Position numbers and translations under genes: made by a program. Under the pieces are notes generated by a model, which did not search any database, had not been told where the DNA came from, and saw nothing but the letters and a program-made list of their open reading frames with translations. From Azolla caroliniana (lineage: Eukaryota > Polypodiophyta): a stretch of 64,000 nt of DNA. The stretch spans positions 7,006,001 to 7,070,000 of the forward strand of contig JBHGNT010000003.1 in NCBI GenBank assembly GCA_043228905.1. The letters run 5' to 3'. Shown here one piece after another: positions 43,631 through 54,190 of this stretch (position 1 is the first letter of the stretch; each line of letters begins with the position of its first letter).

Positions 43631-46600
43631 TTAGTTTTGCCAAGTGAAAGCCACGGGGCTCCTCACATCATGCACTTGGTTCGACCACGTAATACTACCA
43701 AAGGAGGAGTGACTTTCTTCGGGGCTAAGGCCCTTGAGAATGCTCGCTTCACATGTAATTGTATAACTCTTCTTCTCATTAACCCTACTAAAAGCAAGCG
43801 TAGTAGGCTCGACCTTCATGGTCACCCCATTTGGGGCCACGGCCTTCACATTATACACTGAATTATCCTCCCCAACGTTGGTGACCGTCCGGGTAAGTGT
43901 GGCACTAAACCTCGTGGTCGTGCCCGCGCCTTGGTTAAAGACCAAGGAAAAAGAAGGGTAGTTGAGATTGCTAGGGGAAAGGCTCTTAGGGGAGCACTTG
44001 TACCTCTCTTTGGTGAGGGTAACCAACATGGTGTCCGAGTAGTTAAGCCCACATAGGAAATCCACATAGTCTTGGACACCGAGGTCATAGACGAGGCCCG
44101 GGTTGAGCGCCTTGGCTGGATCGACATGTCCGGCCCCGAAGCCGAAAGGTGTGGAGGCGATCGTGGCATCGGCCCCATCTAAGAGGCCATTTCCACTATT
44201 GTCTCTATTGTACGCGGTGGTCATAAGGGCTGATTTGATAGCCGATGGGCTCCAATGAGGGTATGCCCCCTTGAGGAGAGCCGCAAGGCCGCTCGCATGC
44301 GGGCATGACATCGACGTCCCCGACATTATGTTGAATGGCACCACGCGGTCATCGCCCGGGAGCTCGGTCGGGCCGGCTTTGTCCGTCCACGCGGCAAGTA
44401 TGTTCACACCCGGGGCTGTCACGTCGGGCTTCAATATCTCGGGGTTGGCCGGGTTGGGGCCGCGGGAGGAGAAAGCGGCCATGACGGGGGCCGGTTTCAC
44501 ACCTAGGACGGTGCCCGAGAAGTCGAGGCTAACGGTGGCCGGGGTGGTCCGAGAGGCCGCAAGGTAGGCCTTGATGGCGAGGCCCGCTTGGTAGCCGACA
44601 AGTGCAGCGGGTAGGACATGGCTATCGGCAATAAGCTCTTCGCCATTCGTCTCGGCATTGGCGAGGATCATGCCTTCTCCTCCGGCTTTCTTCACGACCA
44701 TGCCTTTGGCGGCTCGTGCGCTCACGCCCCTATCACATACCACGATCTTTCCCTTCACACGTTTTGGGTCCAGAGTGTCGGTCATACACAAATTAGAGCT
44801 CGCGTTTGTGCCCGGCAAGCCCACATCCCCCGCATAGACCAATGTCTGCATATCGAAACAATGTCATTCATAAATCACATTCATTATTGTTAAGTGGTGC
44901 CAAAGCTTAAGGATCAAAAATCCAAATGTCATTCATAAATCACATTCATTGTTATGTGGATGCCAAAGCTTAAGCATCAAAAATCCAAATGTCAATTCAT
45001 AAATCACATTCATTGTTACGTGGTGCAAAGTTTAAACATCAAAAATCCAAATGTCATTCATAAATCACATTCATTTGTTATGTGGGAGCATCAAATCCAA
45101 ATGTCATTCATAATCACATTCATTGTTATGTGGTGCCAATCTTAAGCATCAAAAATCCAGTCATTCATAATCACATTCATTGTTATGTGGTGCCAATCTT
45201 AAGCATCAAAAATCCAAATGTCATTCATAATCACATTCATTGTTATGTGGTGCCAATCTTAAGCATCAAATTCAAATACCCTGCCCCACCATGACCTTAT
45301 GGCCTATGTCTACCCTAACTGAGACTCCATTAATGTAGGTCTATATAGCCATTCTGGCTATGGTGGACCAAACCTCCAGCTTTTGAGCCTACAACTTATG
45401 GCCTGTGTCTAACCCTAACTGACTCCTCCATTAATGTAGGTCTATATAGCCATTCTGGCTATGGTGGACCTCAAACCTCCAGCTTTTGAGCTTTACCTCA
45501 AGAACTTAAATTCACCCTACTAATGTGAGATTTCAAGTATACACATTCATGAGAGGCTATGATGCTTACATACCTGATCAATGAGCTCTTTCCCATTGTA
45601 GAGGGAGATGCCTTTGTAAGATCTGCCATTTGCAAGCTTAATGAGAGCCGGGAAGTCTCTATCGAGGGTACTGGCTCCAACAGTTAGCATCCATGGGGCT
45701 ATATTGGCAACTGAGGCAGGGACAGGGCCCGCATTCCCGGCCGAGCTCGACACAAGAATCCCATTCTCCATAGCTCCGAAGCTTCCTATAGCGATCGGAT
45801 CGAGGTAGTAAGGCAAGACACCGCCTCCTACGGAGAGCGAGATTATGTCTACGCCATCCGCCACGGCCTGATCGAAGGCGGCTAATATGTCAGAATTGAA
45901 GCATCCTCCGGCCCAACAGACCTTATACATGGCGATACGGGCACGGGGCGCCATCCCGCGTGCGGTTCCCCAAGCCGAACCGAATAGGTTCGCGCCACGG
46001 ACATAACCCCCGGCAGCCGTGGAGGAGGTGTGAGTCCCATGGCCTTGGGTATCCCTAGGAGACTTGAACTCTACGGTTTCGTTGATGCTCCCGAGCGCGG
46101 ATTCGTAGCCTTTGTAGAAGGATCTCGCTCCGATGAGCTTCTTGTTGCATAGCGAAGGCGAGAAGTCCGGGGTAGACTCGCAATGTCCCTTCCATCGGGA
46201 CGGGATGGGTCCGAGAGAGGCTCCGCTGTCATCAAAGCTCTTCCTTTCGGGCCATATGCCCGAGTCGATGACCCCGACAACGACATCCTCCCCGAAGCTT
46301 GAGTCGGGGAGCAAGCCGGACCTCGGGTCGAGGCCCAAGAATTGAGGGGTTCTTGTGGTGTGGAGATGAGCAAAGGATTGGTCTTCCATAACACTTACCA
46401 CACCTCCGATTCGCTTCAATGCTTGCAGCTCGGGGCCGGAGAGGCGAGCAGCGAAGCCATGGAAGACATTGGAGTAGGTGTATAGGAAGGGGGATTCACC
46501 TTCTTCTTGGGTAGAGGTTAATTCATGGCCTTTGGCTAGGGCCAAGGTGGACATATACCAATCTATGTGAGTCGAGAAGGCGGACGGCTTAGCGGAGTGG

Positions 46601-46716
46601 GCGATATGGACAATGTAGGAGGAAGAAGAAGAAGAAGAAGAAGAAGCCCTAGCTATGCTGGCTATGCTGGCTATGGTGAGGGCAAGGAAGATGAGTGGGG
46701 CTCCATGTGAGCCCAT
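43631..46716 (-). CDS. Secreted subtilisin-like serine protease (SBT1-type), two exons
   Basis: Exon 1 is 46,716-45,574 (381 codons) and exon 2 is 44,845-43,631 (404 codons plus TAA), joined in phase 0 across a 728-bp intron (CAG/GTATGTAAG donor, GATATGCAG acceptor), giving 785 residues, normal for plant subtilases. A hydrophobic signal peptide (about residues 1-24) precedes a serine run. The I9 propeptide follows (YIVHIAHSAKPSAFSTHIDW to about 118, HTTRTPQFLGL after it). The S8 domain has catalytic Asp151 (VVVGVIDSGIWPE), His226 (DTQGHGTHT), oxyanion Asn328 (SSSAGNAGP) and Ser559 (IMSGTSMSCPHASG), with a PA insert (about 385-490). The C-terminal Fn3-like domain contains TLTRTVTNVGEDNSVYNVKA. 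All catalytic residues are present, so an active apoplastic endopeptidase is likely. Substrate cannot be told. Family assignment is firm; SBT1 subgroup is inference. Confidence 0.95.
44861..45272. repeat. Minisatellite in the subtilase intron
   Basis: About seven irregular copies, 50-63 bp apart, of a unit with CAAATGTCATTCATAA then ATCACATTCATTGTTATGTG and GCCAA-CTTAAGCATCAAAAAT. Units vary by small deletions. The array starts about 15 bp from the splice acceptor of exon 2. Confidence 0.92.
45296..45490. repeat. ~99-bp tandem duplication in the subtilase intron
   Basis: Two copies (from about 45,296 and 45,395) share CCATTAATGTAGGTCTATAT then AGCCATTCTGGCTATGGTGG and ACCTCCAGCTTTTGAGC. Differences are few. 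Confidence 0.9.
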
Positions 46717-46799
46717 ACTAACTAAGATAAGCAGTAGATGGTAGTAGAGCTAAGAACTTGGGGAAGGAACAGAGAGAAAGAGGAGGAGAAGAGAGCAGC

Positions 46800-46838
46800 A
46801 CATACATACATACATACATATATATATACATATAAAGG
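46800..46838 (-). promoter_or_regulatory. TATA-rich candidate core promoter of the subtilase gene
   Basis: CATA/TATA repeats ending in CTTTATATGTATATATATAT on the minus strand lie roughly 90-120 bases upstream of the ATG. Position fits a TATA region, but it is also a microsatellite. Confidence 0.35.
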
Positions 46839-47046
46839 ACTCAGGAGGAGATGGAAAGTTAAAAAAGAGGAGTAGTAGTAGTAGTAGTAATTGCAAGTGT
46901 TTGGCTTTCTTTCTCTCTCTCTCTTTTGTTGTTGGTTGTGTTGTTTTTTTGGCTTTCTTCTTCTTCTTTTTCAAGCGTTTTCACACTCATACACACACTG
47001 CACTACCCTGCCTTCAATCTGATAAGTTGAATGAATGAATGCTCTG

Positions 47047-47085
47047 TTTCTTCTTCTTCTTCTTCTTCTTCTTCTTCTTCTTCTT
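47047..47085 (+). repeat. (TTC)n microsatellite
   Basis: About 13 units of TTC/CTT. Confidence 0.95.
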
Positions 47086-47828
47086 TGACCCCTATTTCCC
47101 CTGTTTCTCCTTATCTGTTCTTCTATTCTATTTTCACTATCTGCCTCTCCACTTATCGAGAAAAAAAAAGGTAAAAAAAACCACAAAACAAAACAAAAAA
47201 AAAAGCAAAAAAAGATTTTTACCCTTCTTTTTGTTGGTTCTTTTTCTATGCGTGTGTGAATGCGCTCTTTGTTGGTTGTGTTTCGAAATATCCGATGTTT
47301 ACCATCCACCCCCTCTCGTAAACATATCGAAATATGACAAAGAGTTTTGGTCTGATTTCCTAGTATCTGATCTCGATGTTTTGTTTGGAACCGGGTCTCA
47401 ACAAACGTGGGTGAAGGTAGACACGGAAGACAGGAACGGAAGGAAGGAAACCTTCAGAAAAGAGGCGGTGTTGTTGCAATGCACTTTTCGGATAAGTTTG
47501 ACAAGCACATAAGGTATAACAAGAGTGCGCCACAATGGAAAAGTTGAAAAGGAAGCTTGGGAGGAACAAGATTGTCGTGTTGTGGTATTTGTTGTATTCT
47601 AGTATTTGTGGTGTCGTGGTATTGTGGTATTGTGGTGTAGTGGTATTGTGACAAGTGATATATCACATTAAAGCAAGTGGGCCAAAAGTTCTTTCAAGGG
47701 TAATACGCAGGAGGAGCATGTTTTCTAGACTCTTACCACATACCTTGTTTTACATTTGTCCCAAATGAGAAGCCCAACCAATAGTGAATGAGAAGCCCAT
47801 CCAATAGGGTATGTGTGCATGGCTTCTT

Positions 47829-47848
47829 CCCCCCCCCCCCCCCCCCCC
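47829..47848 (+). repeat. Homopolymer of 20 cytosines
   Basis: Twenty consecutive C in an otherwise AT-rich region. Confidence 0.85.
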
Positions 47849-50800
47849 TCCTAACTATCGAACTATTTGGTTAGCTTTGTGATGGTAACGATGCGCTTTG
47901 TAAATCGTGCTTAAATTTCATATCTTCGAGTAAAATCGTTTTCATCAAAAAAAAGGCTCGATTGGAAATGAGTACTCTTTTAATCAATAACTTTTACAAT
48001 CAATACATTAAAAGTTGGCCCCAAGATAATCCCTCATTTCTCGTCAAATATTTCAAGTACGGCACATTTTTTAATTCCAAGAATCTCTCACTCTCTTAGT
48101 CTCTCTATGGTATAAGATAGAGATTTGTGACACTTGCAAGAAGTTGCAAAAAGTGGGTTTGTTGGGTCACAATGGAGAGGAGAGAGAGAGAGAAGAAAAT
48201 ACATGTGTTGAAGAAAGTGAGAGATCGACACCAATTCAGACGAGTTCAAGTTGTTCATTCATTTTCCTTCTCTTCCATGTAATGACTTCGTCAGTTATTT
48301 ATTTCTCGTAATGAATCCTTCATCATAGAAACATGATATTGTTACAAAACTTACTCACTCTTCATGATTGCCACCAATCAATATCGGAGGTAGGACTAGC
48401 AAAGTTTTTGCATTGTTCACTAACATTGTATATGATAGTTGCTTTATCCAATACCCACTCAGACGATATTTATGAAACATTTCCCCTTTTTTGCTATGCT
48501 TCTCGATTTTTATTGTTTTTGTCTCATGTTTTCAATGCTAGTCCTCCCCTTTATTCCATAAAGGCTGTAATAGACGATTGAAGATTTGAGCAATCTATTC
48601 ATCATCTAACACTTAGCCTTCTCTATCTCTATCTCTTGTAGGCCCACACATTTTCTTTTACTTTCTCCCTTAAGGAAGTAATGAAAAAACTACTGGCGAA
48701 GTTGCATACATCTCAAGTGACTTATTTTCTTTATCGAACCATTATGAAGAGACTTTGTAATTGCCCCCCTCACATGATTTCGGATCAATGAGCGTTGGCA
48801 TGCAAAAAGAAATTGAATGTTGCTTTATCATATTAGCTCCGACCAAATAACATTCACGTAGATTCTTTTCTTTGCGTGTCATATATTGCAATTCCACAAC
48901 TAAACAACTTGGTGATGAATGCTCAATCTTGACTTGTTTGGTTGTTTAATTTCCCCTTTGATATAGGTATCATGATTATCAATTATGTTCACGTTATGAG
49001 AGGTTTGCAAGACAATGGAAAGAACAATATGGTTGATGATGCTTCTGGACGAATCTCAAATGTCTACTAATGATAACTAGCTTGTAGACCTTTCGTTTCA
49101 ACATTAGAAATTAGAATATGATTCCTCACGTGCACATGAGTACACTATTGGGCTTTCGTGGAGTCCACTTAAATCCCAACTTCCACTTGAGAACCTACAA
49201 AATTGGCAATAAAACTATTCCCAATAGATGTTACCACATGCTCTCACATTTTCCTTGACCTTGGGAAGAATTTTCATACGAAGAAGATGCATACCATGAC
49301 TATTTGTTTTAAGGATAGTGTCATTTGTTGGTGTAAACAAATAGGGAAATTGTCTATTTTTCTGGGTTTGAATATACATATGTGTAGTGATTATACTTGT
49401 TCCTTCGATTGATTTGTTACTTCTCTCATATACAACAACTTCTATCCATCATCAATTTATGGAACTCTTATCTCTTAAACCATAGGGAATTTGTTGGTAA
49501 ATTTCTTTTCTTTTTTTCCGAGTTTGAAAATTCATCATTCTAAAATATAATGATTTGTACCTTTGGAAGCCTCACCTTTTTCATTTGATTGATTTGCACC
49601 TTAGCTCCTAAAAGAACTTTAACCTTTTTGTATCAATCTCTCTCTAACCCTTTTGGACCCAACATGAGAAGCATGGTGAACTTCATTTCATATATTGCTC
49701 TTTGCTTTTTCGTAGCTATTTATTTTGTCTTGGTTTTCGTTAGAGTCTCTCGAATTGTTCTATTATCTAAATCGCAGGAAAGAATCTCACATTGCTTCTT
49801 TGTTGAGGGAAACTACTTCTCTCTCTTTCACGTTACTTGAAAAGCAACTCCACTTTACAACCAACACTTTGATGTGATCTTTTATAACACATTGTGCCTT
49901 CCTTCTTGAGCACCCTCGCATGCTTTGAAGCTTGCAATCATTTGTGAAGAATTCCTTTATATGTTGCCTGTTTATACTTTAATTTCGCATAAGATAGAAT
50001 CTACTCACAAATAGAGGAACATTCACATTTGTATGTGCTCAAAATATTCGGTTAGGTACTATAACCCCACCTTCATAGATCTTTGAGGTGCATGTTTTTA
50101 TGACACCAGAATCAGTCAAAAAGTTAACATCATTCAATTTGGTTTTACCAGAATCCACTTTACATTTGGAGAATTTAACCCAAATCTTTGGAGTTATAGA
50201 TGTTCCAACAACACTCTAGAAGACATCAACAAGAGTTCGAACGAGATTGTTCCGTTTGATTTACCGAAATTCAGTTTGCCTTTGGACACTTGGCAAACTT
50301 CAACTCCATTTTGAATAGCACATAACTCTTGAAGCATTACTCAATTCAAAGATGCTTCCTCTGGAAATCGTGGGGCTGAAGGATTACAATACTAGTGGGA
50401 ATTCAAAGATCCTCCTTGTAAAGAGCCAAGGATCCAATATATATCCTTGTTTGCACAACTTGCTCAAGATCCTTACAGTATTGCTACAATATGGAATCGG
50501 CAGGGTACTCAATCTGGAGATATTGGATTTTATTAGATTTTATTAGATTTTACTAGATTTTACTCTTCCTCTGCTTAAGGCATGTTCCTCAACAATCCAA
50601 AAGCTTTCTTTCAGTATGTAGTTATTATTTTCTTTCCATTAAACCTGAATGACAACATGATCGTGATCGAAGACAATCGATCTACCTATAAAAAAAACAT
50701 GTAGCATGAAATTAGATTCTCATTTTTATACAATAATCCTCGAGATTTATGTTAGATGTAAGACCCACCTCGTTTCTAAATCAAGTGAACATCTTCATCA

Positions 50801-51055
50801 CCTTCCAAAACATTGGAATTTGACTGCTGATAATCAGAGTCCCCCGAGAAAATACAGTTTAAGCATCTCGACAACCTGCAAAAGTTGAAATGTCATATAA
50901 TATACTTGTGCAATTGATGTCTCCCCCATTTGAATATATATACCTCTGTAAAGTCCAAATTCGAGCATTTGAATTCGTGAATATATAATAATAATGGGAA
51001 CCAATGCCCAAGCTCTAGGAAGTGCAAGATCATCAACTTGACCATGATATCATCC

Positions 51056-53338
51056 TCAATATGCCAAGTTCTGTTCTTTACACATCATTTGGAAATCCTC
51101 CAAAATGTCTCTACACTCAAATCCATCAAAGGTCAACATTTCCAACGTATTGAGTACAATCCCTGTGTCCATGGAAACAAGGTTATCGTAGCAATAGGTT
51201 GCTAATTTGGCATTTCCATATGTTTTACAATGGCTTAACAAAGAGACAAGTGCCACTATAGTAGGCAAAAAGGGCATGGTGTTGAGTATATCTTCGGCCT
51301 TATTAAAGAAGCCCGCCCGACCAAAGAGGTCAATAATGCAAGTGTAGTGCTCATATGTGGGTATTATATCAAATTCTTTTATCATCCTGAAGTGACGATG
51401 GCCTTCATAGATGAGACCCATGTGGTTGCATAATGAGAGAACACTCACAAAGGTCACATCATTTGGTCGCAAATTCCTGAGCTTCATGGCATCCAAACAT
51501 TTAAGGGCTGTTTTATAGTCGGAGTGCTTTGCACAACCAGCAAGCAATGCATTCCACGTGACCACATTTTGCTCGTAAGACCCTTCTAGCACTTTATGTG
51601 CATCTCTTAAGTTCCCACAATTGGCATACATGTCGACAAGGGAATTGCTAACTGGTGTATCGCATTCATGTCCAGTCTCAACAATATGAACGTGAATCAG
51701 CATACCTTGGGCAATGTCAGTCATGCTCGAGCACAAATTCAAGAGTGTTAAGAATGTTATTTCGTTCGGTTCCACACCATCATCTTGCATGTTGTTATAA
51801 AGCCGAAGAGCCTCCACATTTTGTCCTTGTTGGGCATGTCCCGCAATCATCGCACTCCATGTTACAATGTTATTGCTGTCTGAAAATCCATTGAATACAC
51901 TAAGGGCTTCTTCTTGGGAGCTATTGGACTTGGTGTACATATCAATAAGAGCACTTGCTATGAAAGCATTGAATTTGCACCCACTTTCAATAATTTGGAT
52001 ATGTACTAGCTTGCCGAGATCCAAGAGTGCTAGATCTGAGCAAGCTTTCAAGATACTGGAAAACACCACTTGGTTGGGTTCCAAACCTTGTTGTTGCATC
52101 TCTAGAAAAGCCTCGAGTGCCCATTCACTACACTCATTTTGGGCATTACATGCAATAATGGCACTCCATGCAACCAAATTTGGCTCCAGTATGGTGGAGA
52201 ATACACTGAGCCCATCATTCACATTACCACAATTAGCATACATGTTGATGAGAGTGCTTGCAATGAACATATTTCCTTCTAGGCCATTTTCGATGATAAG
52301 ATCATGTACCGCCTTTCCCAGCATGAGATGGGAAAGACATGCTTTTATCACACAAGTAAAGGTGATTTCATTTGGGTCCATACCAACACAATGCATCGAT
52401 TGGAAAAGATGGAGTGCCTCTTCCTTATGACCATGTTGGACATAGCCAGAAATCATAGCATTCCATGTTGTTACATCTTTCGGCTCCGAGCTCATAAACA
52501 CTCTATATGCGGAATCAACACTTACGCAATTAGAGTACATATTAATCAATGTGTTTCTCAGAATCACGTTTTCATTAAAACCCTGGCTGAGAATTTGACA
52601 ATGGAAAATCTTGCCTTGGCCAAGTTGCCCCGAGTCTGAACACGTTTTAAGTATACAAACAAAAGTAACATGATTTGGTTGTGTGCCTTCAATGTTCATT
52701 TGCTTAAAAATTTGTAGTCCTTCATTGCTGAGACCAAGATGGGTATATCCTTTTATCATTGCATTGCATGAAGTTATACCCTTCTCCGGCAACAAATTGA
52801 AGACACATAGAGCTTCATCAAATTTATCGAAACTTGAGAACATATCACAAAGGGTAGTACACACATGTATGCTCATTTCCAAACCACTTTCAACAAGATG
52901 GGCATACACTATAAACAAAGACAAAGAATTAGAGCATCCTTTAAGCACAGCTACAAAAATATGGGCATCTAGAATCAATCCAGAAGCTTTGAGTTGATGA
53001 TATAAAACCATGGCTTTATCACTATTTCCACACTTTACATGTGCCCAAATGATGGCATTCCATGTGAATACGTTGGGTTGCTTTACTTGTTCAAAGACTT
53101 GATTTGCTTCTACTAAGCTTCCACATAATGCAAACATTCGGATCGAATGAGCCGCGAGAAATGCATTCGATTCATACCCACATGGCATGATGATGAGAGA
53201 AAGCACACTCTTCCCTATTAACAAGTTTCTCTCATTTATACAACGTTGTAGAAGACCATAAACAGTAGCTACAGAGACCCGCCCACCATGTTGAACAGAT
53301 TGATGCACTCTGTTGAAAGCCTCTTGGAGGCCCACCAT
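51056..53338 (-). CDS. PLS-type pentatricopeptide repeat protein without E2/DYW end
   Basis: An intronless minus-strand frame of 760 residues. From about residue 59 to the C-terminus it is a tandem series of about 19 PPR motifs cycling S-P-L (31, 35 and 33-35 residues). Examples are VFTWNAIIWAHVKCGNSDKA, VTTWNAMISGYVQHGHKEEA, IASTLINMYANCGNVNDGLS and VVTWNALLAGCAKHSDYKTA. The last repeats (YEHYTCIIDLFGRAGFFNKA) lead into a degenerate E1-like motif (LVSLLSHCKTYGNAKLATYC), after which the protein ends about 40 residues later. PLS proteins bind organellar RNA and commonly specify C-to-U editing sites, with a DYW deaminase supplied in cis or in trans. This one lacks DYW, so it would need a partner or have lost editing ability. 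No clear transit peptide is seen, and the start could lie at a later Met. Confidence 0.92.
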   Translation of the reverse strand: MVGLQEAFNRVHQSVQHGGRVSVATVYGLLQRCINERNLLIGKSVLSLIIMPCGYESNAFLAAHSIRMFALCGSLVEANQVFEQVKQPNVFTWNAIIWAHVKCGNSDKAMVLYHQLKASGLILDAHIFVAVLKGCSNSLSLFIVYAHLVESGLEMSIHVCTTLCDMFSSFDKFDEALCVFNLLPEKGITSCNAMIKGYTHLGLSNEGLQIFKQMNIEGTQPNHVTFVCILKTCSDSGQLGQGKIFHCQILSQGFNENVILRNTLINMYSNCVSVDSAYRVFMSSEPKDVTTWNAMISGYVQHGHKEEALHLFQSMHCVGMDPNEITFTCVIKACLSHLMLGKAVHDLIIENGLEGNMFIASTLINMYANCGNVNDGLSVFSTILEPNLVAWSAIIACNAQNECSEWALEAFLEMQQQGLEPNQVVFSSILKACSDLALLDLGKLVHIQIIESGCKFNAFIASALIDMYTKSNSSQEEALSVFNGFSDSNNIVTWSAMIAGHAQQGQNVEALRLYNNMQDDGVEPNEITFLTLLNLCSSMTDIAQGMLIHVHIVETGHECDTPVSNSLVDMYANCGNLRDAHKVLEGSYEQNVVTWNALLAGCAKHSDYKTALKCLDAMKLRNLRPNDVTFVSVLSLCNHMGLIYEGHRHFRMIKEFDIIPTYEHYTCIIDLFGRAGFFNKAEDILNTMPFLPTIVALVSLLSHCKTYGNAKLATYCYDNLVSMDTGIVLNTLEMLTFDGFECRDILEDFQMMCKEQNLAY

Positions 53339-53769
53339 GGGGCGTGCACAGAAATGTCAGTTGAAAGGAGGTTGGGCTAAGCCCTCATTCATTGAAGCCC
53401 AAATGCAGTATCTATCATGTACATACATATAAGACCTCACTGAATGGCAATCAAAACATAAGAATATATATGTCCATGCATTGGTATCTACATATTAGTT
53501 AGTGTACATAATGAAATGTCTCAAGAGGAAACCTATAGGCTATATACCCAGAAGAAAGGTCTCAAAAAGGGCAGGAAGAAATGTTCATAAACCCTAAACC
53601 CTAAACTGAGTCTATAAAAGGAGACTTCACGAGTATGTGGCTAGCGTAATCAGCATGGACACGCACACTTCTCTACACCTCTGGGTCTTGGGCCTGACAC
53701 CCCTTCGATAATAAGTTTCTTGAGTCTAGTTTTGGCGCATGCAACTCCTCCCGCCTATTATGGAGATGA
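53339..53769. other. 5' flank of the PPR gene
   Basis: Non-coding. It holds a telo-box pair and a TATAAAAG element that both face away from the PPR gene. Confidence 0.5.
53589..53620 (+). promoter_or_regulatory. Telo-box pair with nearby TATA-like element
   Basis: AAACCCTAAACCCTAAAC (53,589-53,606) is two units of the plant telomere-like box, common in promoters. TATAAAAG follows at 53,613-53,620 in plus orientation. It could drive rightward transcription or belong to an old LTR; no rightward gene follows. Confidence 0.4.
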
Positions 53770-53789
53770 GAATGCCCAATTAACAATCG

Positions 53790-54190
53790 GCAACGTTTCC
53801 GTTTGAACCAAACCGATCCGTGAAACCACGGCTTAATCGGTTCGGTTTGGGGGGTGAACGGTTCAGTTCAGTTTGGTTAAATGGTTTGAAACCGTTGTTT
53901 AAGCGGTTCGATGTTTTTTTTTAAATTAATATTTGTTTAAATATTATTTTTGAGCAACCTTTTCATTATTAAGCTAATTCTCACATTTTAGGAAAAAATC
54001 TTTAAAATTTTCAAAATTTCAAATAATGATTTTTTTTTTTTAATTTTCAAATTTGAATTTTTACCTAAGTTGAAAACTGAAATTGAACCACAAAACCACG
54101 GTTTTTACAGTTTGGTTTTTTTTTCTAATTGGTTTTGTGGTTCGATTCGGTTTCAAACCGGTTTGACTTTGACTCTCTCGAATTGAACTG
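53790..54190. repeat. AACCGG-rich AT repeat, probably an old MITE
   Basis: It carries GGTTCGGTTTGG, AAACCGTT and GAACCGAA-like motifs in both orientations around a very AT-rich centre, as in the MITE at 24,220-24,791. Clear termini and target duplication were not found. Confidence 0.45.

Larger units (their letters stand above)
46839..51055. other. AT-rich intergenic region between subtilase and PPR genes
   Basis: No gene is recognised in about 4.2 kb. It contains (TTC)n at 47,047-47,085, a run of 20 cytosines at 47,829-47,848 and a GTGGTATT-rich stretch at about 47,580-47,650. Short open frames have no known domains. Confidence 0.5.

Noticed and set aside
44861-45294. Possible CRISPR-like array in the subtilase intron
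   Set aside because: Repeats are contiguous, variable minisatellite units without unique spacers, in a plant intron.
43631-46716. Two separate subtilase genes or pseudogenes (each exon frame is open alone)
   Set aside because: Clean GT-AG sites, phase-0 join and complementary halves of one 785-residue protein show a single two-exon gene.
47039-47512. Phe-rich 157-codon frame
   Set aside because: Driven by a TTC microsatellite; no homology seen.
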